Shown piece by piece: positions 18,165-26,629 of a stretch of 64,000 bases of DNA. Position numbers and translations under genes: made by a program. The notes beneath the pieces are model-generated. The model was not told where the DNA came from and ran no database searches. It saw only the letters and a program-made list of their open reading frames with translations. The stretch covers positions 1,550,001 through 1,614,000 of the forward strand of contig CAVSDJ010000008.1 in NCBI GenBank assembly GCA_963726785.1, in the 5' to 3' direction. How positions within the stretch are numbered: the stretch's first letter is position 1; each line of letters starts with the position of its first letter. This DNA is from DATEKX01 sp963726785. Its GTDB lineage: Bacteria; Acidobacteriota; Blastocatellia; UBA7656.

Positions 18165-20669
18165 CTACTTGATCTTTAACTTGCCGGAGACGGTTTCTCC
18201 GGCGTTTCCCTGCGCATCCCGCGCGATGATCTTGATTCTTCCAGTTCCCGTTTTTGGTAAGGAACCGGGCACTATCCAGGTAAAGGATCGTTCGTTACCC
18301 GCCAATCCGGAGATGACCGTGGTCGAGAAGATCACTCCATCTTCGGCAAACAGAATCTCGTGCGAAGCTACTGCTGTGTTATCGTTCGAAGCCCAGGTTA
18401 TGGTGACGGTCGGATCGGTTTTGCGCTTGACTTTCTTTTTCGACAGCGCAACATCCAACACCACGGGCGATTCGGCGTCAACCAAATCTGTTTCGATCTT
18501 CCGATGGGTCTTGAAAATCTGGAAAGGGTCTGTTGCTTCCAAATGAAGCTCACTCAACAGTACCCCCCCGCCCGTGTTCTGCTGATCGTAGCCGCAAGCT
18601 CCGCGAAAGCCATTCGGATCGCCTTCGATGTAGAGCGTCGAAACCAGCCTTCCCTGCGCGTCTCGCTTCAGCCTGCCGGAAGCTAAGTCTGCAAACTCGA
18701 AGAAGTGACATCCGCTGTAATCCGGCTCCGGTCCTCCCCGTAATCTTAGCGGAGTAAGAGTCAAGTAAAACTTGTCTTCCTGACGAACCAGATCAGAGGC
18801 GCTGAAGTTGATCTCGCCCAAGGCTGTCGCATCAACCGGATCAGCCAGCGTCGCAACAAACTCCCATCTCTGACCGTGATCTCGCGACCGGATCAGAACA
18901 TTTTTATCACTGGCGGATGCCCCCTGCGCGCACAATAGACTTAGGTAGATGTCTCCATGCGTCACTATCGAACCCGGCTCGCTGTAAGCCAGACATGAAT
19001 TGAGCGACGGATGGAGTGCGCTCAGATTCATCGCGACCGGATAATTGGCCGTGTCGGTCAGTGGACCGCCGAACAATCGCACGCGCGGCGACCATGGCCC
19101 TTGCGGTTGCGGCGCATAGCGCGCCGCGATCCAGCCGTGCGTTACGAATTTCGAGTCGTTCCCGGCGGCGAAGTATTCGTGCCAGTAGAGCTTCCATCGC
19201 CGTTGTGGGTCCGGGTCGCCAGGGTCGTACAGGAGGGTCGAGACTTCGTGTTGCCAGACGCCTGCGGTCGGCGCTCCGCCAATGATGATCGTGTCATTGA
19301 CGGCGGCATTGATCTCTGCGACGAATCTCCACGTTGCGCCTTTGTCATCCGAGCGAGCCAGGCGAGTATTGACTTTGTTCGGCGGCATTGTCGCGCCGGA
19401 CGGCGTGTTGGCTGAGTAAGACATCCATCCCACGCCATCCTGATCGTACTCCAGCGAAGGGTCGAAGATGCCCAGCAAAGAAGCGTCGCCCTGGACGGTG
19501 AGTTTTGTAGGCACCGGTTGCTGTGGGATCCAATTGGGAGCCCAGGGGCCGGATCTGATGCGCTCCGGCAATTGATCGGTTCCCTGGTCGCTGACGATGG
19601 AGATTCCGGCGTATTGTGCCGCTTCGTTTATCTCTGTGTACAAAATCAGATTGTCTTTCCAGTTCGGGAGAACTGAGATCGGGCCGGGACTGGTCACGCG
19701 CCGCAACCCCGTGCCGTCAAGGTTGATCACATACAGGTCGTGGGCGGTGTTGGCCGACGGGTTGTCGGGGAAGTTCTTGAAATCGGGATTGACCTTGCTG
19801 AAGACCACCTGTTTGTTATCCGGCGAGATTTCGGGATCATGAACGCTCGCCTTTCCGACAAGACCGCCTTTGTAAATCATCCGTGGATTTGAGCCGTCAG
19901 GACAGATCACCCAAACCTCTGTATGAGTCTCACCTGGGAAATCAATCACCTCCTTGATGTGAGACACGAGCGAACCGTCCGGCGAAACGCCGACGTCGGC
20001 TTCACCGCCATCGGTCGTCAGCGTCAGCCTCGACAGCCCCGTGCCGTCGTAACGAATCTTGTAGACATCGTTGGCCACCGCGTTTTTGATGTGATCTTCG
20101 GGCGTTTGCGGATTCTCCACGACATCCTTTTCTAAGGCCGCGAAATAAATGAATCCGTTCGCATCCCAGTCAACGCCGCCGTTGCCAGCGGTTTTGAAAC
20201 CGGGCACAAGTTGCGCCTCAGTCTTGCGTTCGAGGTCGTACAGCCAGATCACCGAATTCCCGCCGGGCTGATTGGTCGGGTTCGGCAATTGTTCATTGGC
20301 GACGATGAACCGGCGATCAAAAGAGACGGCCACGTGTTCGTAGTTGCGCGGGCGCTCGAAGGTGATCTGCGTGACACCGCCGCCACGATCCATCGCGTAT
20401 ATATAATAGCCGTCCTGGAGAAAGATGATCTCTGCCTGGTCAGGGATACGATTGAGTTTTACCGAAACAGGCGCGGTGATGAGAGGCGCAGTCGGTGGTT
20501 GCCACGAAGCTCTTCCTGGAAATAGTCCCGCATCAATATCGGAGTCGTTCTCTCCATCAGCGCCCATGGCATCAATGATCGAGGCACCCGTGCGAGAAGG
20601 CGTAATTGAGAGCCATGCCACGGGAAGCAGAAGAAGCGTTACCAGGATCATCAGGAATGATTTTGACAT
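18165..20669 (-). CDS. Secreted TolB-like / sialidase-like beta-propeller protein
   Basis: An 834-aa exported protein. Residues 1-29 are a signal peptide. About 75-400 contains WD40-like (TolB/PD40) propeller repeats with ISPDNKQVVFSK and VSPDGSLVSHIKE blades and DLYVINLDGTGLRRVTSPG. About 410-700 looks like a second propeller of the BNR/sialidase-like type (RSDDKGATWRFVAEI and RSRDHGQRWEFVATL are Asp-box-like motifs). The last 85 residues form an Ig-like beta-sandwich. A glycan- or protein-binding role outside the cell is inferred; no catalytic residues are evident. It begins 3 bases after the Spy-like gene and is the last gene of the sigma-factor operon, so it is a likely target of that regulon. 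Confidence 0.8.
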   Translation of the reverse strand: MSKSFLMILVTLLLLPVAWLSITPSRTGASIIDAMGADGENDSDIDAGLFPGRASWQPPTAPLITAPVSVKLNRIPDQAEIIFLQDGYYIYAMDRGGGVTQITFERPRNYEHVAVSFDRRFIVANEQLPNPTNQPGGNSVIWLYDLERKTEAQLVPGFKTAGNGGVDWDANGFIYFAALEKDVVENPQTPEDHIKNAVANDVYKIRYDGTGLSRLTLTTDGGEADVGVSPDGSLVSHIKEVIDFPGETHTEVWVICPDGSNPRMIYKGGLVGKASVHDPEISPDNKQVVFSKVNPDFKNFPDNPSANTAHDLYVINLDGTGLRRVTSPGPISVLPNWKDNLILYTEINEAAQYAGISIVSDQGTDQLPERIRSGPWAPNWIPQQPVPTKLTVQGDASLLGIFDPSLEYDQDGVGWMSYSANTPSGATMPPNKVNTRLARSDDKGATWRFVAEINAAVNDTIIIGGAPTAGVWQHEVSTLLYDPGDPDPQRRWKLYWHEYFAAGNDSKFVTHGWIAARYAPQPQGPWSPRVRLFGGPLTDTANYPVAMNLSALHPSLNSCLAYSEPGSIVTHGDIYLSLLCAQGASASDKNVLIRSRDHGQRWEFVATLADPVDATALGEINFSASDLVRQEDKFYLTLTPLRLRGGPEPDYSGCHFFEFADLASGRLKRDAQGRLVSTLYIEGDPNGFRGACGYDQQNTGGGVLLSELHLEATDPFQIFKTHRKIETDLVDAESPVVLDVALSKKKVKRKTDPTVTITWASNDNTAVASHEILFAEDGVIFSTTVISGLAGNERSFTWIVPGSLPKTGTGRIKIIARDAQGNAGETVSGKLKIK

Positions 20670-20672
20670 CGT

Positions 20673-21095
20673 TTATTTCCCCGTTGTTTTGCCCGCGATC
20701 TCTCGCAGCCGCGCTTGCTGCTCCGGCGTCAACTTGTTCTTGACGCGAATGAGCAGCCCGATATGTGTCCGCTTGATCTCGCGTTCAAGAGTAAGCACTT
20801 TGTCCAACTGAGTCAGCGTCTGCGCCTCATCCACCTGCTCCTGTTTTATCAGCACCGCCAGCTTTTCAACTTCCTCTTGCAAATCCCATTGCAACTCCGT
20901 GAGGCGGGTTTGCGTCTTGCGCAACTCAGCCTTGAGGAAACTCTTCTGCTCTTCGCTCAGGCCGAGCGTTTGCTGATGCTGCATGATCAGTTCAGGTGGA
21001 AACAGATTTCCCGCGAAAGGGTCGGGCTGTGGTTGTTGCGCTATTGCAGCGCTGAAAGACAATAACAGAATGCCAACTATGCAGAATGTTTTCAT
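20673..21095 (-). CDS. Spy/CpxP-like periplasmic protein
   Basis: A 140-aa protein with a signal peptide (residues 1-19, ending AIAQQ) and an otherwise all-helical mature part. It has an LTxxQ-like motif (KLTPEQQARLREI near the C-terminus) and a second LGLSEEQKSFLK repeat, the pattern of Spy/CpxP and metal-sensing CnrR-like periplasmic helical proteins. Such proteins act as chaperones or sensors in envelope stress. GGAGGAG precedes the ATG. Its place between an anti-sigma-like gene and a secreted propeller protein supports an envelope-stress or sensing role for the operon. Confidence 0.75.
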   Translation of the reverse strand: MKTFCIVGILLLSFSAAIAQQPQPDPFAGNLFPPELIMQHQQTLGLSEEQKSFLKAELRKTQTRLTELQWDLQEEVEKLAVLIKQEQVDEAQTLTQLDKVLTLEREIKRTHIGLLIRVKNKLTPEQQARLREIAGKTTGK

Positions 21096-21107
21096 ATCTC
21101 CTCCGAC

Positions 21108-21605
21108 TTAGTTTTTTAGATTCGGGATGGTTGAATTGATGTTCACTAGCGACTCGTCCAATCTCGGCACTCTCTTGAACACCTGCTCGCCCGGAGTTCG
21201 CAACAAGGATTCAGTGGGCGAACGCCATTGCGAAATCAAGTTCGCTGGCGGTTGGGGCCGGACAACGTGGCGCTGCTGCCGGATAACGTAGTGCGGATTT
21301 TTGACCGGAACCGGCAAAGGAGAAACAGTCGGTGGCGTGACGTGAGGGGGAGGCGGATCCGACCTGACAATCTCAATCAAAGCCTGCCGCGTCGTTGGTT
21401 GTCTGAAGAACATCCACCATCCCGCGCCGAGCAAAATCAGGGCGATAGCGGCGGCGGTCAATCGCCACACACCCCAATGGCGACGGGGCTTTTCCAGTCG
21501 CAACAGAGCAACGTTCCAATCGTGAGTAAAGGCTGGCGCGTTACGTTCATCATCCTCTCTCAGTTGTTGGAACAGCTTTCTGATTCTCTCTTCTTCCCGC
21601 TTCAT
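21108..21605 (-). CDS. Putative membrane anti-sigma-type protein
   Basis: A 165-aa protein with a charged N-terminal cytoplasmic part (residues 1-43), one membrane helix (about 46-65, LTAAAIALILLGAGWWMFF) and a Pro-rich periplasmic tail. This topology and its 56-base overlap with the ECF sigma gene suggest an anti-sigma factor, although the zinc-binding HxxxCxxC motif of ZAS-type anti-sigmas is absent. The function is inferred from context. It is followed after 12 bases by the Spy-like gene. Confidence 0.65.
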   Translation of the reverse strand: MKREEERIRKLFQQLREDDERNAPAFTHDWNVALLRLEKPRRHWGVWRLTAAAIALILLGAGWWMFFRQPTTRQALIEIVRSDPPPPHVTPPTVSPLPVPVKNPHYVIRQQRHVVRPQPPANLISQWRSPTESLLRTPGEQVFKRVPRLDESLVNINSTIPNLKN

Positions 21606-22191
21606 CGCTGATTTCCACTCCTTTCATCAGTCGCCGGAGATGTCGTTTTCCCCGTTCGTAATGAGTGCGCGCCGAGCCAAGCGAAACTCCCATTACTTCG
21701 GCGGCCTCTGCCAGACTGAGGTCGTGATAAAAGACCAGTTGCACTACCTCGCGCTGTCGCCGTGGCAATTCAGCCAGCGCCCGTCGAAACGATGCGCGAA
21801 TCTCCGAGCGATAAATCACCTCATCCTGAGTTTCTCCACAGGTCGCGCGCCCGATGCTCTGCTCGTATCTATCCATTCGGAATCGGCGCAGCCATTGCCG
21901 CCGCCGCTCGTCGATTGCCGTCCTGCGGATGACGGCAAACAGCCAGGTCTTAAACGAGGCCCGTCCGTCGAAGCGCGCCTTCCCTTCGAGCGCCTTGAGA
22001 TAGACGATTTGGAGCACATTCTCGGCTTCCGCCGGGTTGCGCGCGCAACAGCTCAACGCCCAGCCATAGCTTTCGCGATGGTGTTTTTCCAGCTCGGCAC
22101 GTAGTTCGTAATCGCGCATCTCCTCGGTCTGCAAGATTGTTTTTGTTTGTCGCATGAAATTAGTCGTTTGGCCTATGCAAGTATATGACAT
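21550..22191 (-). CDS. ECF-type RNA polymerase sigma factor
   Basis: A 213-aa sigma-70 family factor of the extracytoplasmic-function type. Region 2 is seen in NPAEAENVLQIVYLKALEG and ASFKTWLFAVIRRTAIDERR (about 50-100); region 4 in LPRRQREVVQLVFYHDLSLA with a helix-turn-helix in AAEVMGVSLGSARTHYERGK (about 140-185). It directs RNA polymerase to a small regulon, probably including the genes behind it. The start is uncertain: ATGs at 22191 and 22155 both fit and only the first has a weak AAGG upstream. It leads a four-gene operon with the anti-sigma-like, Spy-like and propeller genes. Confidence 0.9.
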   Translation of the reverse strand: MSYTCIGQTTNFMRQTKTILQTEEMRDYELRAELEKHHRESYGWALSCCARNPAEAENVLQIVYLKALEGKARFDGRASFKTWLFAVIRRTAIDERRRQWLRRFRMDRYEQSIGRATCGETQDEVIYRSEIRASFRRALAELPRRQREVVQLVFYHDLSLAEAAEVMGVSLGSARTHYERGKRHLRRLMKGVEISDEAGRRENQKAVPTTERG

Positions 22192-22200
22192 GCCTTGCCG

Positions 22201-22220
22201 GGCTCTGGTGCAAGGTTTTC
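22201..22220 (+). repeat. Dispersed motif copy
   Basis: GGCTCTGGTGCAAGGTTTTC occurs here, just upstream of the sigma-factor start, and nearly the same sequence occurs on the minus strand at 141-159. Shorter relatives with GTGCAAGGC lie at 43145, 43329 and 62458, two of them bounding a MITE-like element. Confidence 0.5.
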
Positions 22221-22453
22221 CGAGTGCACAAAAACTTGTACGCGTGTTTCAAATTCTATTACAACCCCATCGGGAGTTCTAAACATTCTGTGTAAGTGAG
22301 TTTTGGTTGAGTCCACCCATCGGGACTCTCCCGTCGGGGCCTAACGCTCTTTCGCGCCTCAAAATTATCTTTGCAACGCAACCGAAAACCGCTCGAAATG
22401 GGTTTAAACTTCAAATATAAAAATTCCGGTCAATGTCTTATACTTGATTAAAA

Positions 22454-23563
22454 ATGCGACGAATTTCTAATTTTCAATGGCTTTTTATCCTGGCATTGTG
22501 CGCTTTGATCGTCTTCCTAGTGGGCGCAATTTTTCTGCATCTTAGATTAAAAGGGCTGGAAATTGTATCAGAAAACTTTATCGAACTTGTTCCGTTCTGG
22601 CTGTTTTGGGCAATTCACACTCCATTGATTCTTATACTGTCACGCCGTTTTTCTTTTGAACGCAGGCGTCTAGCTAAGAATTTGCTGATCTACTTTTCGG
22701 TTGGAACCGTCTGGGCGATGCTCGTTCAGGGATTACCTTTATTTCTTCTATACATTTTGAAAGATTTGACAGGTTATAACAGCGCGCAATTTTACCGCCC
22801 CTTTAATGATTGGCTATGGAGCCTCCTGCCAAACATGCTGATTTACTGGTTAATTCTTTCCGCTAATTTTATTTTCTTGTACTACGAGCGGTATCAAAAT
22901 GAAATGTTAAAAGCTTCAAAGCTTGACGCCCAGCTATCAAATGCCCGACTTCAGGCGCTGAAGATGCAACTGCACCCGCACTTTTTATTCAATACGCTGC
23001 ACTCGATTACGGCTCTGGTTCTAAAGAATGAAAACCGGGATGCGGTCAAAATGATTAACCGTCTCAGCGAACTTTTGCGATTAACACTTGATAATATAGA
23101 GACACAAGTTTTGACGCTCGAAGACGAGATTGAATTTACGCGGCGTTATCTGGAAATCGAGCGCATCCGCTTCCATGACCGGCTTGCCGTTGAGTGGGAG
23201 ATTGATCCGCAAGCGCTCAAAGCCGCAGAGGTGCCGAATTTAATATTGCAGCCGCTCGTCGAAAACGCTATGCGCCATGCTGTGGATTCTCATTCGGGAA
23301 CTAGCCGGATACAGATTGCGGCTCACTTGCAAAACGGTCAGGTTCTGATGGAAGTACGCGATGACGGCAAAGACTTGAAGAAAATTTCCGGGCAAAACGG
23401 CGCCGCCGGTTTGGGATTAAAAAACACCCGTGAGCGCCTCTCGGAGCTATATGGTGAAGATTATAGTTTCAGCCTGAGCAGGAGGGAAAACGAATGGACA
23501 ATAGCGCAAATTGTTATCCCATTTTTTCCCGCTAAAGAACAATCAAAAGGAGAGCTGCATTGA
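22454..23563 (+). CDS. LytS/YpdA-type membrane sensor histidine kinase
   Basis: A 369-aa kinase. Residues 1-150 contain four hydrophobic segments forming a membrane sensor. The phosphoacceptor motif QLHPHFLFNTLHSI (about 176-189) is diagnostic of the His_kinase family that pairs with LytTR regulators; the ATP-binding part has an N-box in LQPLVENAMRHAV and a G-box in GLGLKNTRERL. No clear Shine-Dalgarno precedes the ATG; a TATACT box lies only 10 bases upstream, so the mRNA may be nearly leaderless. The stop codon overlaps the TTG start of the response regulator gene (TTGA), as in coupled two-component pairs. Confidence 0.9.
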   Translation: MRRISNFQWLFILALCALIVFLVGAIFLHLRLKGLEIVSENFIELVPFWLFWAIHTPLILILSRRFSFERRRLAKNLLIYFSVGTVWAMLVQGLPLFLLYILKDLTGYNSAQFYRPFNDWLWSLLPNMLIYWLILSANFIFLYYERYQNEMLKASKLDAQLSNARLQALKMQLHPHFLFNTLHSITALVLKNENRDAVKMINRLSELLRLTLDNIETQVLTLEDEIEFTRRYLEIERIRFHDRLAVEWEIDPQALKAAEVPNLILQPLVENAMRHAVDSHSGTSRIQIAAHLQNGQVLMEVRDDGKDLKKISGQNGAAGLGLKNTRERLSELYGEDYSFSLSRRENEWTIAQIVIPFFPAKEQSKGELH

Positions 23564-24389
23564 ATCGAAAAATCCGCGCGCTTGATCGTCGATGATGAAT
23601 CACTTGCCCGCGAGGCGCTGCTTGTGATGCTAAACGATGACCCCGAAATGGAAGTGATTGGCGAGTGTCGCAACGGAAAAGAGGCAGTGACGGTAATCCG
23701 CCAGCAGTCTCCGGACGTTGTTTTTCTTGACATCCAAATGCCGGAAATGGACGGGTTTCAGGTGGTCGAAGAAGTCGGGGCAAAGCGGATGCCCGTGACC
23801 GTTTTCGTAACTGCATACGATAAATACGCCCTTCGCGCATTCGAGGCGCACGCGCTCGACTATTTGCTCAAGCCTTTCGATCACGACCGCTTCAACACCG
23901 CTTTGCAAAGAGCCAAAACCTTTGTCCAGCAACAAAAACTCGGCGAAATCAGCGAGAGTTTGTTCGCCGTGCTGCAGGACATGAAATTAAAAACCGGTGA
24001 GTCGCCTTCGGAAGCGGATAACAGAAAACCGGAAAGGGCGGCTCAAAAAGAGCCGATTGATCGAGTGGTCATAAAATCAAGCGGGCGCATTTATTTTCTG
24101 AAGATCGAAGAAATTGATTGGGTCGAAGGCGCGGGTGATTATTTGAGTCTGCACAGCGGCAGCCAAACCCATTTGATTCGCGAGACGATGGGAAACTTTC
24201 ACGCTAAATTGGATTCACAAAAATTTCTCAGAATTCACCGTTCGACAATAGTTAATATCGAGCGCATCAAAGACATTCGAGCCTCTTTTTAAAGGCGAAT
24301 ACATCATCACTTTGACCAGCGGCAAACGTCTGAAATCAAGCCGCGGTTATCGCCATGAGCTTCAATCCCTACTGGACGAAGCGCGATAG
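23560..24389 (+). pseudogene. LytTR-family response regulator with two frameshifts
   Basis: Response regulator partner of the preceding kinase. A strong AAAGGAGAG lies before the TTG at 23560, which encodes LNRKIRAL, but an extra base near 23581 shifts the frame before the receiver core IVDDESLAREALL. The receiver carries the phospho-Asp in DVVFLDIQMPEMDGF. The DNA-binding LytTR domain includes DRVVIKSSGRIYFLKIEEID and RIHRSTIVNIERIKDI; a second extra base near 24278 cuts off the last 35 residues (a GEYIITLTSGKRLKSSRGYR tract is readable in the next frame, ending with TAG at 24387-24389). The middle 236 residues remain open. Two independent single-base insertions in one gene mean decay or sequencing error. 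Confidence 0.8.
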
Positions 24390-24503
24390 AGTTATGAAAG
24401 TATAAATCCGATTTGTCTCATCTTGCCGTTAATCCACCGCTTTTCTACCCCAATTCATCGCAAACCTGTTCAAAGCCTTTTTAGTGACATATATCATTAG
24501 ATT

Positions 24504-24575
24504 GTAAATGCAGTAGCCCGCGCGTAAGCAAGGGCGAATCTGCGCTCTCCCTCACGGTCGGGCTACTGCATTTAC
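24504..24575. repeat. Palindromic repeat, 17-bp perfect arms
   Basis: GTAAATGCAGTAGCCCG at 24504-24520 is the exact reverse complement of CGGGCTACTGCATTTAC at 24559-24575, with 38 bases between. It sits in the 218 bases between the regulator and the serine-hydrolase pseudogene. It could form a terminator-like structure but has no T-run; a dispersed palindromic (REP/MITE-like) element is more likely. Confidence 0.75.
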
Positions 24576-24607
24576 TTTCCTATGTATTAAGTAAGGAAAA
24601 GAGAAAT

Positions 24608-26369
24608 ATGCTTAAAAGATACCAGGATTTATTTATACGAAAAATTATCGTCGTTATTTTGTTTATGGTCGGTTTCACCGCCACCGACATTTTGGGACAG
24701 CAGAATATGACCGCTAAAACTCAGCCTTCTGATGACGAATTGGCAAAGAAAGTGGATGCGTTTCTTTCTCAATGGGACAAAAACGATATGCCGGGATGTG
24801 CGGTCGGTGTGGTTAAAGACGGCAGGCTTGTTTACAAACGCGGCTTTGGAATGGCAAATCTCGATTACGACGTTCCAAACACGCCTTCGACCCTGTTTAA
24901 TCTCGCTTCAGCGTCAAAACCATTTACGGCAGCCAGCATCGCTCTTTTGGCGCAACAGGGAAAATTGTCGCTCGACGACGACATTCGCAAGTACGTCCCC
25001 GAAATTCCGAAATACGACGATACGATCACGATCCGGCATTTGATTCATCATACCAGCGGAATCCGTGACTATCAGGCGTTAGTCTTTTTCGGCGGGCTTG
25101 GCACCGATAATGTCTTACTCCCCTAAAGCCATATTAAATATGCTGGCGCGTCAAAAGAATATCAGTTTCAAACCGGGCGCAAAGCACCAGTATAGTAATT
25201 CCGGTTATTTTTTGTTGGGAATCATCGTCGAGCGCGTGAGCGGGAAATCTTTGCGGGCATTTGCCGAGGAAAACATTTTCAAGCCTCTGGGTATGAAAAA
25301 TACTCTGTTTTTCGATAACCGCTTCGAGGTCATCAAAAACCGGGCGAGCGGTTATCGGGTCGGTCCGGATAAAAGCATCCGCGCCCGCTCTTCATTGTTC
25401 GACCTCGTCGGCGGCGGCGGAGTTTTAACGACTGTCGAAGACTTGTATTTGTGGGATCAAAATTTTTATGAGCCGAAGGTCGGAAACAAAGAGTTGATTT
25501 CAGCTGCTGACGACGCCGGGAACCTTAAACAGCGGGGAGAAAATGGATTACGCATTCGGAATGTGGCGGAGCGAATATAAGGGGCTGCCGGTAATTAAGC
25601 ACAGCGGCAATATGACCGGCTATCGGGCGCAGATCGTCTCATTTCCCGAACAGAAATTTACGGTAATCGCTTTGTCCAACAACTCGGCGATTTTTCCGAG
25701 TGTAATTGTGGAGAAGCTCGCGGATATCTATCTGGAAGGACAATTGAAACCTGACTGTGCCGAGCCAAAAAAGAGTTACAGAAAGTTTGCCGCAAGCGAT
25801 TGCTCTGTCTGAAAAGGAAGCGCTTCGCTACGCAGGCATTTACGCGAACCTGGAGAGCTGGAAAGGTCTTCAAGCTGAGTCTCAAGGACGGAAAATTAAT
25901 TAACAGCGGGTTTCTGAAAAACGAAATACCGGTGATGCCGATTTCCGAAAACCGCTTTCTAATGGTTGCCGACACTAATAAATACGAACTAATTCCCGTC
26001 TTTAACAAGTCCGGCACAATTTCGGAAATAAAATTAATAACGAATGGCGGAAAACCGGATGTTTTCATCCCCGTCAAACCGCCGTTTGATTCGCCGCAAA
26101 AATTATCCGAATACGGCGGGACTTATTACAGCGATGAGTTGAACGCGGATTACGAAATTTCGCTGAAAGGCAATAATCTCGCCCTTCAGATTGGCGAATC
26201 TCTCGAAACTCCGCTCATCGCTTCATACGCCGATTTTTTTACCATTCCGGGTGGCGAGATTAATCTTTCTTTTACTCGCGATGATAAAGGAAAAATCGCG
26301 GGATTTGTGTTCAATTCAGCGGCTGATGGACGAGATGTTAAAGGAATCATTTTTAAGCGACGACAGTAG
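24608..26369 (+). pseudogene. Secreted beta-lactamase-fold serine hydrolase, multiply frameshifted
   Basis: Reading across frames gives one protein of about 585 aa: signal peptide, SxxK in LASASKPFTAAS, a TSGIRDY tract, YxN in HQYSNSGYFLLG, an HSG motif in KHSGNMTGYRAQ and a C-terminal beta-barrel domain. The frame changes near 25110 (extra base; GTDN-SYSPK restored), near 25530 (AGNLKQ/TLNSGEKMDY), near 25790 and near 25860 (LESWKG/GKVFKLSLKD). Four single-base indels make a functional product unlikely unless the assembly is wrong. An AAGGAAAAGAGAA ribosome region precedes the ATG. It is the same family as the intact genes at 465 and 29214, most like the latter in its domain order. Confidence 0.85.
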
Positions 26370-26416
26370 AAAAAGCAAAGCTTTTATCTAGCAAGTTGGG
26401 TTATTGAATCCGACCG

Positions 26417-26501
26417 GCTTTGCACAAAAAGTCATCTGCTGGCCTTGTAGACAGGCGGAAGAAAATTTTTTACAACAGTAAGCAGACTTTTTGTGCAAAG
26501 C
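26417..26501. repeat. Inverted repeat with 17-bp perfect arms
   Basis: GCTTTGCACAAAAAGTC at 26417-26433 is the exact reverse complement of GACTTTTTGTGCAAAGC at 26485-26501. It lies between the converging serine-hydrolase pseudogene and the glucoamylase gene, so a bidirectional terminator is possible, but the 51-base spacer is more typical of a small non-autonomous mobile element. No flanking target duplication is obvious. Confidence 0.7.
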
Positions 26502-26629
26502 TAGGAGGCAAAAACTCGGCTTGAACTCTCGTTATGATTGCACCTCAGTTCGGGGCTGGGTCAATGATATGCGATGTTCATCATTGATAAAGTTTGATAT
26601 TGGTGACGGTGAATCCTCCTTAATTCCCT

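Noticed and set aside
22338..22346. GCCTAAC sequence that could be an attC end
   Set aside because: No partner GTTRRRY with complementary inner arms lies within 150 bases.
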